NCBI GenBank assembly: GCA_000711775.1
Contig: ARYC01002678.1
Location: 1 to 64,000 of the forward strand
Direction of reading: 5' to 3'
DNA: 64,000 nucleotides
Source of the DNA: Oxytricha trifallax
Lineage: Eukaryota; Ciliophora; Spirotrichea; Sporadotrichida; Oxytrichidae
Below, piece by piece: positions 48,301 to 60,069 of this stretch. The notes beneath the pieces were generated by a model. That model was given only the letters and a program-made list of their open reading frames with translations, ran no database searches and had not been told where the DNA came from. The stretch's first letter is position 1. Every line of letters starts with the position of its first letter. The position numbers and the translations under genes were made by a program.

Positions 48301-49903
48301 ATCTCATTTATCATATTTATAATCATGATTATAAATATATATATCGAAGTTTTAGTAAAAACATTCATGATAAATTATATTCTTTTTTGAAGTATATATG
48401 AGAAAAGTCAAATTAATATTTCCTAAAAATATATTATTATTTTTAATATTTAATAAAAATCTCAATATAATAAATTTTAATTTTACCATTTGAAGAACAG
48501 AAGAATGATAGCATTTAAATGAGAGTAGTATTCAATTAAAGCCAATAAATCTCAGGTTCTTAGCATAATCCATTGAAGACTACCCAAACCAGAGGAATGA
48601 GTGGTACATAAACCTATGGTTATTCATATAACTAATCCACTAATCCAAATAATCATACCAGGCCATCATTAGGACAAAGAGTTCCATCCTATATGAGTAA
48701 TCAATCTTCGAGTCAATAGAAGGTTTAATATCTCAAATTTATCACAAAGAAATAAGCTCCTGCCTCATCCTTAATTCCAAATTCTTCTTCTATCAGACAA
48801 TCACTAGATTAGAAGAATAAACTTCAAAAGAAACATATCTCATCTTTGGAATAAAACTCAGACTCTCAAGCCAATCAATCACAAAATCCTCTATCAAATA
48901 AGACTGCATAATAACCAATATTTTAAATATATCATAATAAAATTAACTTTAAACTGCTCACTCCACTTAAGATTTGAGAAAATCTAACAATCAGATTTCA
49001 AGCTTCAGACCTACCACTGGAACATTAAACCTACTTCAGAATACTTAAGCTGACCTTATTCCACCCAGTAATTTTGTATCTAATGACCTTGGGTCGGTTA
49101 GAAATGAAACTAATATAAATAATCAGGGATTAAAGCAATAATTTATAATTGTTGCTTTAATAAATAATTTAATTTTTACATTCATAAGTTTAATTGATAT
49201 TATACTAAGTAATTTAAAAAAGTTCAACAATTTAAATTCCTTCTAAAAATAAACAATTAATAAATTTTAAATTTAACTATTTTAATGCATTTAATTGCTC
49301 ATTAAATATTTTAATGAAAAGATGTGAAATATTATATTTAAGGTTATAATTACCCTCAATTTAAACCCAGATTAATTATTATTAATTGAACAATTATATA
49401 TTTTAAAATAGCATAATTTCATTACGAGCAAATATTTTAATAATGTATTAATCATATACAATGATTTATTTTTTTTCAAAATTTATTGTATAAAAAATTG
49501 TAACGCCATTGTAAAATATCTAAAATTGCCTAAGAATTTTTGATTAGATTTTAATAATAAAATAATTAGGAGAATATTAAATTTTATTTTTTTTGGCTAA
49601 TTAAAAATAATTATATATTGTATCATAATTAGTATCTAATGAATCTTAACAAAATTGCATATTTTAATAAATTTAAGGAGTTAAATCATAATTTTTACAT
49701 TTTAACATTGTAAAAATTCAATTGTAAAATGTGATATGCTTCTCTCACAAAATGTTATATTAAGTTTCATGATTTTATAATTATTATTTAAGGTTTATAT
49801 TGCTGAGAACTCAGGCTCTTCATCTAACTCAAGTGATGCCCACAAGAATTTCCTTAATCAAGAGATCAGTAAGTCAGACTATGGTGATCATGGTAACATC
49901 TGA
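45340..49903 (+). CDS. Gene A, copy 3: unknown Ser/Gln-rich protein
   Basis: ATG at 45340 (MNQQQIKPTLQPIITILFGT). Blocks: 45.58 kb (YATAVQNLIKII), 46.75 kb (KAPFQQLQLQ, then a GTATGT...TAG intron to TLKNQSIREQ), 47.0 kb (LDCYLFVIK), 47.39 kb (WTKLYSILNMNDESILLKID), 47.53 kb (FDLIQKEITMVIVGYPSISK), 47.68-47.89 kb (FEERIGNCMRFLLEPKSILH ... FDESYFK), 48.16 kb (PMLIQSELQKFKE), 48.5-48.93 kb (Ser/Gln/Asn-rich), 48.97-49.14 kb and 49.79 kb (VYIAENSGSSSNSSDAHKN), ending YGDHGNI and TGA at 49901-49903. This copy shows the fewest frame problems and is the best candidate for a working gene A. Localisation and function are unknown; there is no membrane helix or signal peptide. Confidence 0.65.
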
Positions 49904-50499
49904 GTAACAACAAGAAATAAAATACTAATTAAATAAATTTTATTATTATCAAACTGAAATTAATTCAATATATTAATTTAAAAAATGGAAATCGTGAGTT
50001 TTTAATATTTTTGAATTTAAATAATTTTCAGACACAATACAATTCTTAATAATTATTTTAACTATTTTTAATTAAAACTTATAAATTATTGATTTAGATA
50101 TATATTTTGTTTTATGTTCTTTGAAAATACCATTTTTATATAATATTTTTAAGAAACTTTAGGCAATAGTGAAGTTTAAGTGAAATTATTATAGGTAGCA
50201 AATTCTTCAAAAGAAAATGGTTCAGATGCTTTATAGTTAATAGTATTGAATATTTGAGACTCGGAGAAATCTTTCAATGTAGAATTTATAAATCACAAAA
50301 AAAATTCAATTAATTTATTCATCTAAATTGCTGTGTATAAGATTTAAAAATCGCAAGTATTTTAAACTATTAAAGGTCTTAATATTTTCACTAAATCCTA
50401 TATTTTAAAGTTAAATACCATTATTTAATAAAAAATTCATAAATTATAACTTATAATTTTTTCCTTTTCATATTTTTTAATTTTACTTAATTTTAGAAG

Positions 50500-52845
50500 A
50501 TTTATTGATTTTTTTTAATGATGCCGGCTTTAAAACCCAGACTCAGACTATAGAAACAGATTTTCTCTGGAATATGTTTAGTGAAGGTTGAGATCTTTGT
50601 GAGTGCACTTAATTCCGATCAATTTCTATCAATAAATTAAATAAAACTAAATAATTAGATCTATTTTCAAGGAGACTCAATTCAGATTCAACCAATGGCT
50701 CTTTCTCTTGACATGTAGAAGTTTTGCTGGAATCTTGAGAATAAAGTTCAATATTTTAAGGGAACCTATGTTCACTCCTGGAATCATACTATAGAGCATT
50801 TTTTGTTTTTTGCACTGTGCAAGAACATTTTTATTGTTTATCATAGTATGTATTCTTTGAGTGGTCTATTTTTATTTAAATTTTTAATTTCTTAAATCTA
50901 TTGGCTTTCCTAAGAGTTGATCGAGCTCACCAAAACATATTCTAAGTAATTGCTAACCTTAACTAATTCATCTCTAAACTTTAAAAAAAACCTCTGTTAT
51001 TATTTACTTTCGCACATTTTTAACAAAATTATTTTTAATATATTTGAAACTTTCGTATCGTTAGACTCTTGCAATACAATTTACAATAAATTTGTAAATA
51101 AAAATATGAAAATCCATAAATTTTAATATATTTTTAAATTAATACATGAGAGTTAACAAAATATTATGTCTTTATTAATCAACTTCTCATAATTGCAGAA
51201 CCATTTTAATCCAAATCAAAATTTAAGTACATTAAGGAAATAAATAAATAAATCATTATGATACATCAAATAAAACTGTAATTATCTTTCAATTATATAG
51301 TGTAGTTCTTTTATATTCTTTATTAAATATCATTTTCAGCATTTAAGTTGTCAATATTCAATCCACATAACACTTCTGAATGTCTTGCATAATTTATTTC
51401 ATTAATCCCTATGTTTTACAATTAAGATTCATTTTATGTATTCACTAGGTACTGTACTTCTAAATTATATGTAATTTAATTTTGTGTGATTATTGGCCCT
51501 AACATGCTTGAGTTAATATGTTTCTATTATTGATTTAACTAGTGTTTTATTTCTTGAATATCCTTATACATTTAAGTGAATTGCTCTAAACTATAAAAAT
51601 CTAAAATGCTTTTAAAATCCTTCTCTTATTCAGATATACCCGTTTATTAGGTCTCTTATTTATCTTTTTTTTAATAGAAATTCTTAATTATCACTATGTA
51701 ACGAATTTTATTTTCTAGCATTCAAGTTTTGAGGTTGCAACTCAATCTTAAAAGTATTAATTTTTAATAAAATTAAATCATCATATATTTAGTGAGATCT
51801 TTCTTGAAACACTAGAAGTTAATTTTGGACAAAATGATCGCTAATATTTCATATATTGATAAAAATCCTCCAAAAGTTGATAAGGAAGCAATGAATTGCT
51901 TTGGATATAGAGTTACAACATCAACAAGGCCTTTCGATTGATAGTCAACTTTACTAAATCTTATTATTACAGTTGCATCTTTCCTTATAATTCTCTAATC
52001 ACTATTTTCTTTTTAAATTCTGTCAACGTCATGATAATTTAAATAAAAATAAATAATTTAAAATAGCAGGATATATTTGTAATACCAAAGATAGAATCAG
52101 TCTTGTTTTATATTAAGTTTTAAATAGCAAATTTGAAAGTTTTATTTGTAAATTCATCGAAGTAAAAAGTCTGAGGGATGTAATAAATATCGTTTTTGTA
52201 ATCATATTGCCAATTATTAATATAATCGATATGCATTTTATATAAATTATTTCATATTGGTTCTTAAAGTATAGTAAGTTCATGTAGCCATTAGGACAGT
52301 TATAGTCTGGTTGATCTGATTCGCAACATCTTAGAACTAAATTAGGATACAATAAGTCATAAAATATATATTATAAATAAATTCGGGTACAATTTATGAT
52401 AAATAGTCATATAGCTGTTCACTAATGAAATAATTGTAATATCTAATTAATTTAATACATTATAAATAATTGTAAAACCCTGTATACTGACTTTGACTTC
52501 CTTAACATTGAAAATCAATTTCAAAGGGATCAATTAAAGTGGATACTTAATACCAACACCTGAAACCCCCACACACATCGTAAGTTTTTCCCTATTCATA
52601 TGTTGGAGTCATATATTACATTGTGATGTTTAAATTCTTAATAAATTCCTTGGATGTTCTTAGCATAGGAGCCTAAATCAAGGCAAAGGTAGAGTAATAC
52701 TGCGTTCTTTGTAATAATTCTATCAATTCAAAGCAGATAAAGTTAAAATAATAGTCAGATCCAGGAGTGTGATGGCTGTGGAGATATAGGACAACAAAGA
52801 TGTTTGTCTTTTGAAATAAATATAAACTATGAGGGACTTAGCCTA
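50500..52845 (-). CDS. Gene B, copy 3: two-pass membrane protein
   Basis: Same order as copies 1 and 2: AKSLIVYIYFKRQTSLLSYI and a first helix near 52.8-52.7 kb, the TSKEFIKNLNITM stretch, the second helix at about 51.85-51.8 kb (plus-strand CTTGAAACACTAGAAG marks its end in all three copies), YSLEQFT near 51.6 kb, VLQESNDTK near 51.07 kb, and a C-terminal block near 50.55 kb. One TGA appears after the first helix relative to copy 1. DNA between 50.5 and 51.7 kb is unusually close to copy 2 (36.65-37.8 kb), closer than either is to copy 1, so copies 2 and 3 separated later. Confidence 0.55.
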
Positions 52846-53109
52846 ATGTCATACATCTAAGGCAACCTAATAGAATTGAACCAACACTTTTTAAAAAATC
52901 TGTGATATTCTTATAAATTTGTATTTTAATTGTGTAATTATTATAAAATTTAAAGCGTTTTATCAAATCTATTATAAAGATTTAATATTAATTAAGAATA
53001 TTTAATATTCTTTATAATAGATGTTTATAAATTTATGATTTATAGAATATTATTGTAAATGTAAATGAATCAACATAATATTATTGGATTTATGTTATAA
53101 AGCTTAAAT

Positions 53110-53640
53110 TGGATAATCTTTTGTGACTTCTCGAATCCCTTTGATGAAAATTTCACAGATTAATATTTATTACTTTAACTTGGACTCTATGATTGGATTT
53201 TTAAATGCCAGAGTCTTTGTCTGTCTTTTTTGTTGTTGTTGTTGTTGACTTAAATGAGTTTGAGAAAATTGATTTAGATTTTATTGATATTTTTATTATT
53301 ATTTTATAAATACTTGAGTTTTTATTAAGCAGCCATTTAGATTTATTTCTCAATATTGCATACTTCTTTCAGGTCTTCTAATTAATCATAAAAATGCAAA
53401 AATTTAACTTAATAATCACCAAATAGTTGGGGATATTAAGTTCTTGCATACTTCTTTAATTATTACTTAAGTCTCCTTCTATTAATAATCTACTATAGAA
53501 TCACAAATGCAATAAAAATAGAAAAATATCCACCTATTTAAGCTATTCCTGATGTTAAAGATCGAGGGGTCAGAGTAATTATTTCATAATATCCTTCAAT
53601 CTAATCTTGATACAATCCGAAAGTAAATTAAAAGCTATTA
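53110..53640 (-). pseudogene. Gene D, copy 3: membrane protein with expanded poly-Gln, C-terminus damaged
   Basis: Membrane block QDQIEGYYEIITLTPRSL, SGIAQIGGYFSIF, helix, INRRRLKQQLKKYARTQYPQ. The tail keeps HLSQ, then a Gln run from a CAA microsatellite, and later FSSKGFEKSQK, but the conserved QRQFIME* end seen in copies 1 and 2 is absent: a deletion of about 60 bases lies beyond 53.13 kb, and the frame changes between the Gln run and FSSKGF. Confidence 0.5.
53231..53247. repeat. TTG/CAA trinucleotide microsatellite
   Basis: Five to six TTG units on the plus strand (CAA on the coding minus strand), inside the tail of gene D3 where copies 1 and 2 have a single CAA. Confidence 0.8.
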
Positions 53641-54494
53641 ACTAAGTATTAACACAATAATATTAACAAAACATTGATTAGTTTTTATATTTATTTTATA
53701 TTTTTATTGCAAAAGATTGAAATTTTTGTTTATTTAATATTGTAATAAATTTCATAATATTTACTTAAAGATAACAAATAATAAAAAAAAATTATTATTT
53801 AATTATATAAAAGTGAAAATAATGCAATTTTTTCATAAAATAATTTTATAATTATAACTGCTCTAGGAATTACGCTTATAATCTTTAATTATAAAATAAT
53901 TGATTTTAATTAAGGAACATTTTTCAATGATCATATCAAAGTAAAAGAGGAGATCATTAGCCAAAAAAGAAACAGTTAAAATTAATGAAATTAAATTTAT
54001 CAAAATTGAATCGCAATTTAATTCCAATATATTTTCAACAATAAATATACAGTCGAGAAAATAAATAAAAATTTTAGTAACTTGAATTTATCCATTTCAC
54101 AAATAACCAAATTGAATTAACTTTTAATTAACTAAATTAACTATATCATTTGAATGAGCAAATATTTACCACATATTTTTAAAATAAATTCATTAAATCA
54201 GTAACTTCAAAAATAACAGCGATATTATATCAAATAGATTTTTAAACTAATATTTTACAAGAGATACTTAAGAGATATTAAATTATAAAAATTATATTCA
54301 AAACCATTATTCTCAGATTAATAAATTTGTCACATAAGACTAATAAATAAGATAGCTTTATTTTATATTGTGTCTCCTCTAAAGTCAAATCTTTTATTAT
54401 CTTTAATTATTTACTTGTAGTTTTAGAATGTCATTGTTTACTGACTAAAATTCTGGTCTATTTAGGAAATCTAAAGTAATATTCTTTACTTTGA

Positions 54495-55067
54495 GGGAAC
54501 TTGTATCACACCCCCCACTTCTATTATGGTAAAAATAAAAACAGAAATTATCTTACTAACCAAATTAAGAAACCTTTTGGTAACACTTTGAGTATTACGA
54601 CCTTGAAAGATTTATCGATTAATAATAAAATTAAAAATATAAATAGTTATTTATAATAACTTTTGGTGATTTTTTCCTCTAACAGCTTTCATTTCTTAAC
54701 TTATAAATCCATTTTACTGAATCTTAGAAACAACTCATTCTTATAGTAGGAGTGACAAAACAATATTATTAATAAATTAATAAAATAATTGATTATTCAC
54801 TTTATTAATCTTAATTAAATTTTAAATAGACTAAAAATTCAAGTAAATTGGATTTATAAGTTAAGAAATGAAAGCTGTTAGAGGAAAAAATCACCAAAAG
54901 TTATTATAAATAACTATTTATATTTTTAATTTTATTATTAATCGATAAATCTTTCAAGGTCGTAATACTCAAAGTGTTACCAAAAGGTTTCTTAATTTGG
55001 TTAGTAAGATAATTTCTGTTTTTATTTTTACCATAATAGAAGTGGGGGGTGTGAGACAGGTACCACC
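54495..55067. mobile_element. 573-bp foldback element with 11-bp target duplication
   Basis: Arms of about 220-240 bases are near-identical inverted copies with CACACCCCCCACTTCTATTA near the ends, around a loop of about 120 bases. CTTTACTTTGA occurs directly on both sides (54484-54494 and 55068-55078). Module copy 2 has the single-copy site CTTAACTTTAA at 43109-43119. An 11-bp duplication is in the range known for Mutator-like transposons; no transposase is present to confirm the family. Confidence 0.85.
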
Positions 55068-55499
55068 CTTTACTTTGAATACTTTTTAAATAAATTGCTT
55101 TATTTCCCAAATTTAGAAAAGATTATTACAAAATTTATTTTAAATTCTAACTAATCCTTTTTAATAGTATTATATATATTTTTTTTATTTATTAGATAGT
55201 TAAAATGTTTGCTCTATTAATTAAAGGGAATGTAAAAAAAAGGGATTCTAAAATATTAGCCTAAAGCAATTGATTCCCTCACTTAATCAAAAATAAAAAT
55301 ATTTATTGTTAAACTAGTTTAATAAAATTGTTTTAGTCCTTTTTTATTCAATAATTAATATCTTTATATAGTGGGTGTATTTATAATATCTATATCGCAA
55401 TTGTAAACTATTATTTTATAATTTTATCAAAAAAAGTCCAGAGATACTTGTAATTTTTTATCTTTATTTCGAAAACATTATCTATAGCAATCATTAGTA

Positions 55500-57400
55500 A
55501 ACTTTATGTTTTAATATCAAAATTTATAAAAGTTTGTCTCAAACTCTTATTAATATTAAGGATTTTATAATACTCTTTGAAAATCTATATCATACATAAA
55601 TTTGCTAAGAACTATATTTTACAATTTAAAAACAAATTTAAATTTAAAATTCAGAGAGTAATTTGTGGTAAGATATATGTAATTATAATCTAAAATTAAA
55701 TTCGTTTATACTACTAGGGGAGAAAGTTTCTTGGCAACTTAATGGAATTGATTTCATACATTTTTTATAATTTATAATTTACAAATATGTATTATATTTT
55801 TTCAATTCGTAATTGTAATTTATTAAACAACAATTAAAATAATCATTAAGTTTCCATATAAAAAAAATGTAAATGTTGTCTTATATCAAAGGATTTGATA
55901 AATTAAGTCATTTTTATTATAAATTTTTATAAAAAAACACTTTATTTTTTAATAAAAATTAAGATGTTTTTAATATAAAATACTAATTGTGAGAAAGAAG
56001 ATATAAGCAATATAAAAAAGTATTGATTAAATTGCTTGGATTCAAGCAGTGAAAATTCATAAGTGTTTAAAGGTTTCAAAGAAAACATAATTGCAAAAAG
56101 AAATAATTTAAAACATTAAAAAATATTAATTGCTAGGAAACTTCCCTAAAATTCTTGTTATCATAGACAGAGCAGAAAACCTCCCCCTACTTTTCTATTA
56201 ACTTCATTAAACCACATGGAGAACTCTTTATAAAGTTAATTTGAAGCTAAAATGTACTTGCTTTTTAAGACGATGGATAAACTAATAAAATAAATCAAGA
56301 TTTACTTTTATTTATTTAATAAAGTTTAAAAGATTGAATCGATCTTAGACATAATAGTAATATTTTTAAAATAATAAATAATAAGAATTCAATTATAATT
56401 AAATTTAAATAATAAACAAATTGAAATAGAATTGGATAATATCCAAACATTATTATTGATTAATTATATTTCATTAGAGTGGCATTTATATCAAAAGGTT
56501 TTTCTTTTTTCCATATAATCTAATGGTGTTATGTGATATGGGTTTTTTCAAGTTATGACACTGAAGATAATTTTCCAAAAAAGATTTATTACTTTTTTTA
56601 AATTAAAGAAATTTATAGAATTTTATGAAATCATTTCACATTTTATATCTCTTCTATATCAAAAATGAAACTATCTTCAAAATATTATATTTAAATTAAA
56701 TTTTAAATTGATTATAATTAAAAATTGTCACAGTAATAGATAGATTTTAGTAAAAATATTTTATAATACTTATTTATAAGCAGCTAAATTGGAATTTACA
56801 TTTTCTATCTGTAAAAACAGATAAGGCAAGCAGTTTTAATTAGCAAACTTTTATTGTGATAAAAAATTCAGAGAACCTAAAAAAGTTAATTTTCACTATT
56901 TATTTTTCTTCACAATAGGCTAAAAATCAATTTAAGAGTGTCTATAAATTTAATGGAAATTATTCAACATATTTAACATTCATTTGCTAAGTATTTGAAT
57001 TTGAGTATGTATTTTTTTAAAAATAAATTAAAGAATAAATTAAATTATGCTAGATATTCACAATTCACTAATTGATATTCAAATTGTAATTGAGAACCTA
57101 ATAAAATTAATAATGCAAATTACACCAATAATATTCAAACGAAAAACTTCTTAAACTAATTAAATCAATGAAAATTTTAATTTCATTAAGTTAGGTTTGC
57201 ATTTACAAAAAATTAAATGTTGTAATTATCAAGACATGAGAAGTAAACTAAAAGATTTTAGGCAAGTCAAGCCACTCTATTAATATAACTTTAATTCAAT
57301 TTTTTTCCAAATTTTCCTGATTAAATTTATTTCAAAAATATTAAATTATTAAATTATATAAATGACATAACAGCTTTGTGAACAGTACACTGACAAGATT
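55500..57400. other. AT-rich stretch, no gene recognised
   Basis: Extremely AT-rich. A slightly less AT-rich patch at about 56130-56230 has no readable conserved peptide. No foldback structure was seen. Confidence 0.4.
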
Positions 57401-58139
57401 CAAAACCTATAATGCAAAATAAAATAATATTAATTAACTATTAATTATAAATTTTAATCTTTTGCAAATTATTTGCAACATTTTAAAACCCAAAACATTT
57501 AACTAATTGATTAAAGTAAAATTTTAAAGATTAAAATAATGATCAACTGAAATTAAATGAATTTTGTGACTTTGATTAAGTTTTAAATACATATGATACA
57601 TGTTTTTTTAAGCTTTAATATATTTGTTTTTTTAATTATTATTACAGTTTAATATGTACTAAGAATAAACTTTAAGAATAAAATTTATTTGATTAAAAAA
57701 TGTTATATATACTTTTTAATGGAAATCTTGGTAAATGTGGACAGAAGATGTAAATTATATCTACGTAATATTCATAATAACAAAAATAAAATTGATTCTT
57801 ACTTTGAATAGTTAACCTTATCAAAATCATGCATTATTTTTTTTATGAACTAATATAATTAGGAAATCGTTATGTATAATCATATATAGCCTAAGCAAAA
57901 TGCATTAAAAAAGTAACAGTAAAAATAAATAATTTCTTTAAATGAATCTATTTTAATCTTATATATTTTTACTATATAGATATTATTTATGATAGTTTCA
58001 TAATACTTTTTACTAATCATAAAAAATAATAGCAACCCAATATTTTTTAATAAAAATAAATTAAATAACTAAAATAGATTTTGGTGTTTTGATTATAAAT
58101 TTATAAATAATCAACTAACTTTTTTTTTTCAATTATAAA

Positions 58140-60060
58140 AGGAATTTTATATATAACAGAATTTTATTGGGGAAGTTTTTTATATAACGGAATTATAAAT
58201 AAATTATACAATGAAGGTCCTGGACTATTATTTATAATATCTTTTTTTTTATAAGCAACTTAGTTTTTTATTTTTTAATAGTAATAGCTTTGATTCTTGC
58301 AACGCTAGAAAAAGCAAAATTTTAATTTTTATTCTTTTGATATAATAATTATAATTCTTACTCATCGACTCCCCTCTGCATTCTTTTTCTTAATATTTTA
58401 ACTTACTTTTACAATAATTTGAAATATATTTTTTAATCTGCTCCGAAATACTCATTAAATTGAAACATTTTTTCATGTTCTTTTCCTGTTAATTAGTCAG
58501 AAAGCATGAAATAAATGCTTCACAATGAAAATAATAAGGTTTATATGTAAAATTTCATTGCCAGGAAAATTTTTAATAAATATCCCTCCCCAAATTTAAA
58601 ATAATAATAATTTACAATTTTAATTTCTAAAAATTTCCTGAATACATTAAATTATTATAAAGTATTTTTTAGGTTTAAATTATCCAAAGACTCAATTAAT
58701 TTTGGTCCACCTTTATTATAATTGACAAAAAAATCATTTTTATAAAGTAATTTTTATTAATTTTTTACTATTAGAAAATATAATTTAACTCTTTTTATTT
58801 AATTATAAGAACTAAGTCATTCGCACAATTAAATTTATTTTAAAATATAAAATTTAGCTGATACTCTGCATAATTTACTCAAATAATGTTTAGACTTTAA
58901 TTCTATTGACTCTTATAGTAAAATATATTTAAGAACCTTAACTGTTGTTTTAAACATTTTTTTTAAATAATACTCTAGAAAAATTATTTATATAGATTTA
59001 ATAAGATTTAAAAAAATTGAGAAAAAACCTATAACTTTGAAAATCAATTCTGATAGCACAAAGTTTAGTAAATTTAAAACAGCAAATATAATTCAAGGAA
59101 TTTCGAAATTATTTAAATTTGTTTCTAGTAAAAAATGAAATTTATAAATTATGATATTTTTCTTGTATAAAAGAACTTATACTTATAATTATTTTAATTT
59201 TATATTTTGAAACAATTTTTGTTTTATTTAATTGAGTCAGCTCCAAATTTTCTCATAAAAATTAGTAGACTCTAAAATTTTTATTTAAAATTAAATTTAA
59301 ACTTACATTAAACAATTAAGATGACTACAAATATTCACTCATGAAAGTAAGTATTTCAATCAAAATAATTAAATTTAAATTATAGCTACTTACAGACTCT
59401 CCTCCTTATGATTTAAGGAGTATATTAATTTGCTATTGTACTATATAATATATTTAGAAAATAATTAATTAATTACTATATTTTTATTTATGTTTTATAG
59501 AAAATCAACCAATATTGACATTAATATACTCATTATACTATATTAAAATGAGTCTATGCTTTTAATTATGATAAAAATCTTGGAAAAATGTAGAATCAAC
59601 TGATTGCTATAATTTTTTGGATTATATTTATTTTATAATAACCTTTTTAATGAGTTTATTAATTAATAAAAATTTCTGATCATTGTAAATTTGAGAAATC
59701 TACTCTACAATCCATTTAAATTTTATTATCTACTTTTTTAAAAAAATTAATTGATAAAATAAATTCACTAAATTTAATTTATTACTACAATAATATTGAA
59801 ATTGATTAAAGAACGATTACATAATTATTTTTTTAAGAAAATTACTAACCCATATGAAACATAGCTTGTTTTTGCTAATAATTAAATTATATTTTATTTA
59901 ATTGCTGATTTGAAGATCGTCTAGTAACAAGCAATCTGTACAACAATAAACCATAAATTTAATGATTAAATATTAATAGTATTTAGAAATACTTAAATTA
60001 GTTTCTCACAAACTAAATTACTTTATTTATATAGCACTTTAATACATTTCATAGCAATAA
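58140..60060 (+). pseudogene. Gene A, copy 5: 5' part only, degenerate
   Basis: Recognised by nucleotide landmarks in the same order as the other copies: TATTGGGGAAG and GGTCCTGGACTATTATTTAT near 58.2 kb; ATTAATTTTGGTCC near 58.7 kb; a short block followed by GTAAGT and ending CTACTTACAG|ACTCTCC near 59.34-59.40 kb (intron and exon borders as in copies 1 and 3); and a CTATGCTTTTAATTATGATA stretch near 59.55 kb. Later gene A blocks are not found: the element at 60070 follows and then unrelated sequence. Confidence 0.45.
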
Positions 60061-60069
60061 ATTTCTACA

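Larger units (their letters stand above)
45000..55500. repeat. Module copy 3 (A3, B3, D3)
   Basis: The most compact copy: gene A3, B3 and D3 without large insertions until the element at 54495-55067. Matches copy 2 on both sides of the gene E block and so defines where gene E was inserted. Confidence 0.75.
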
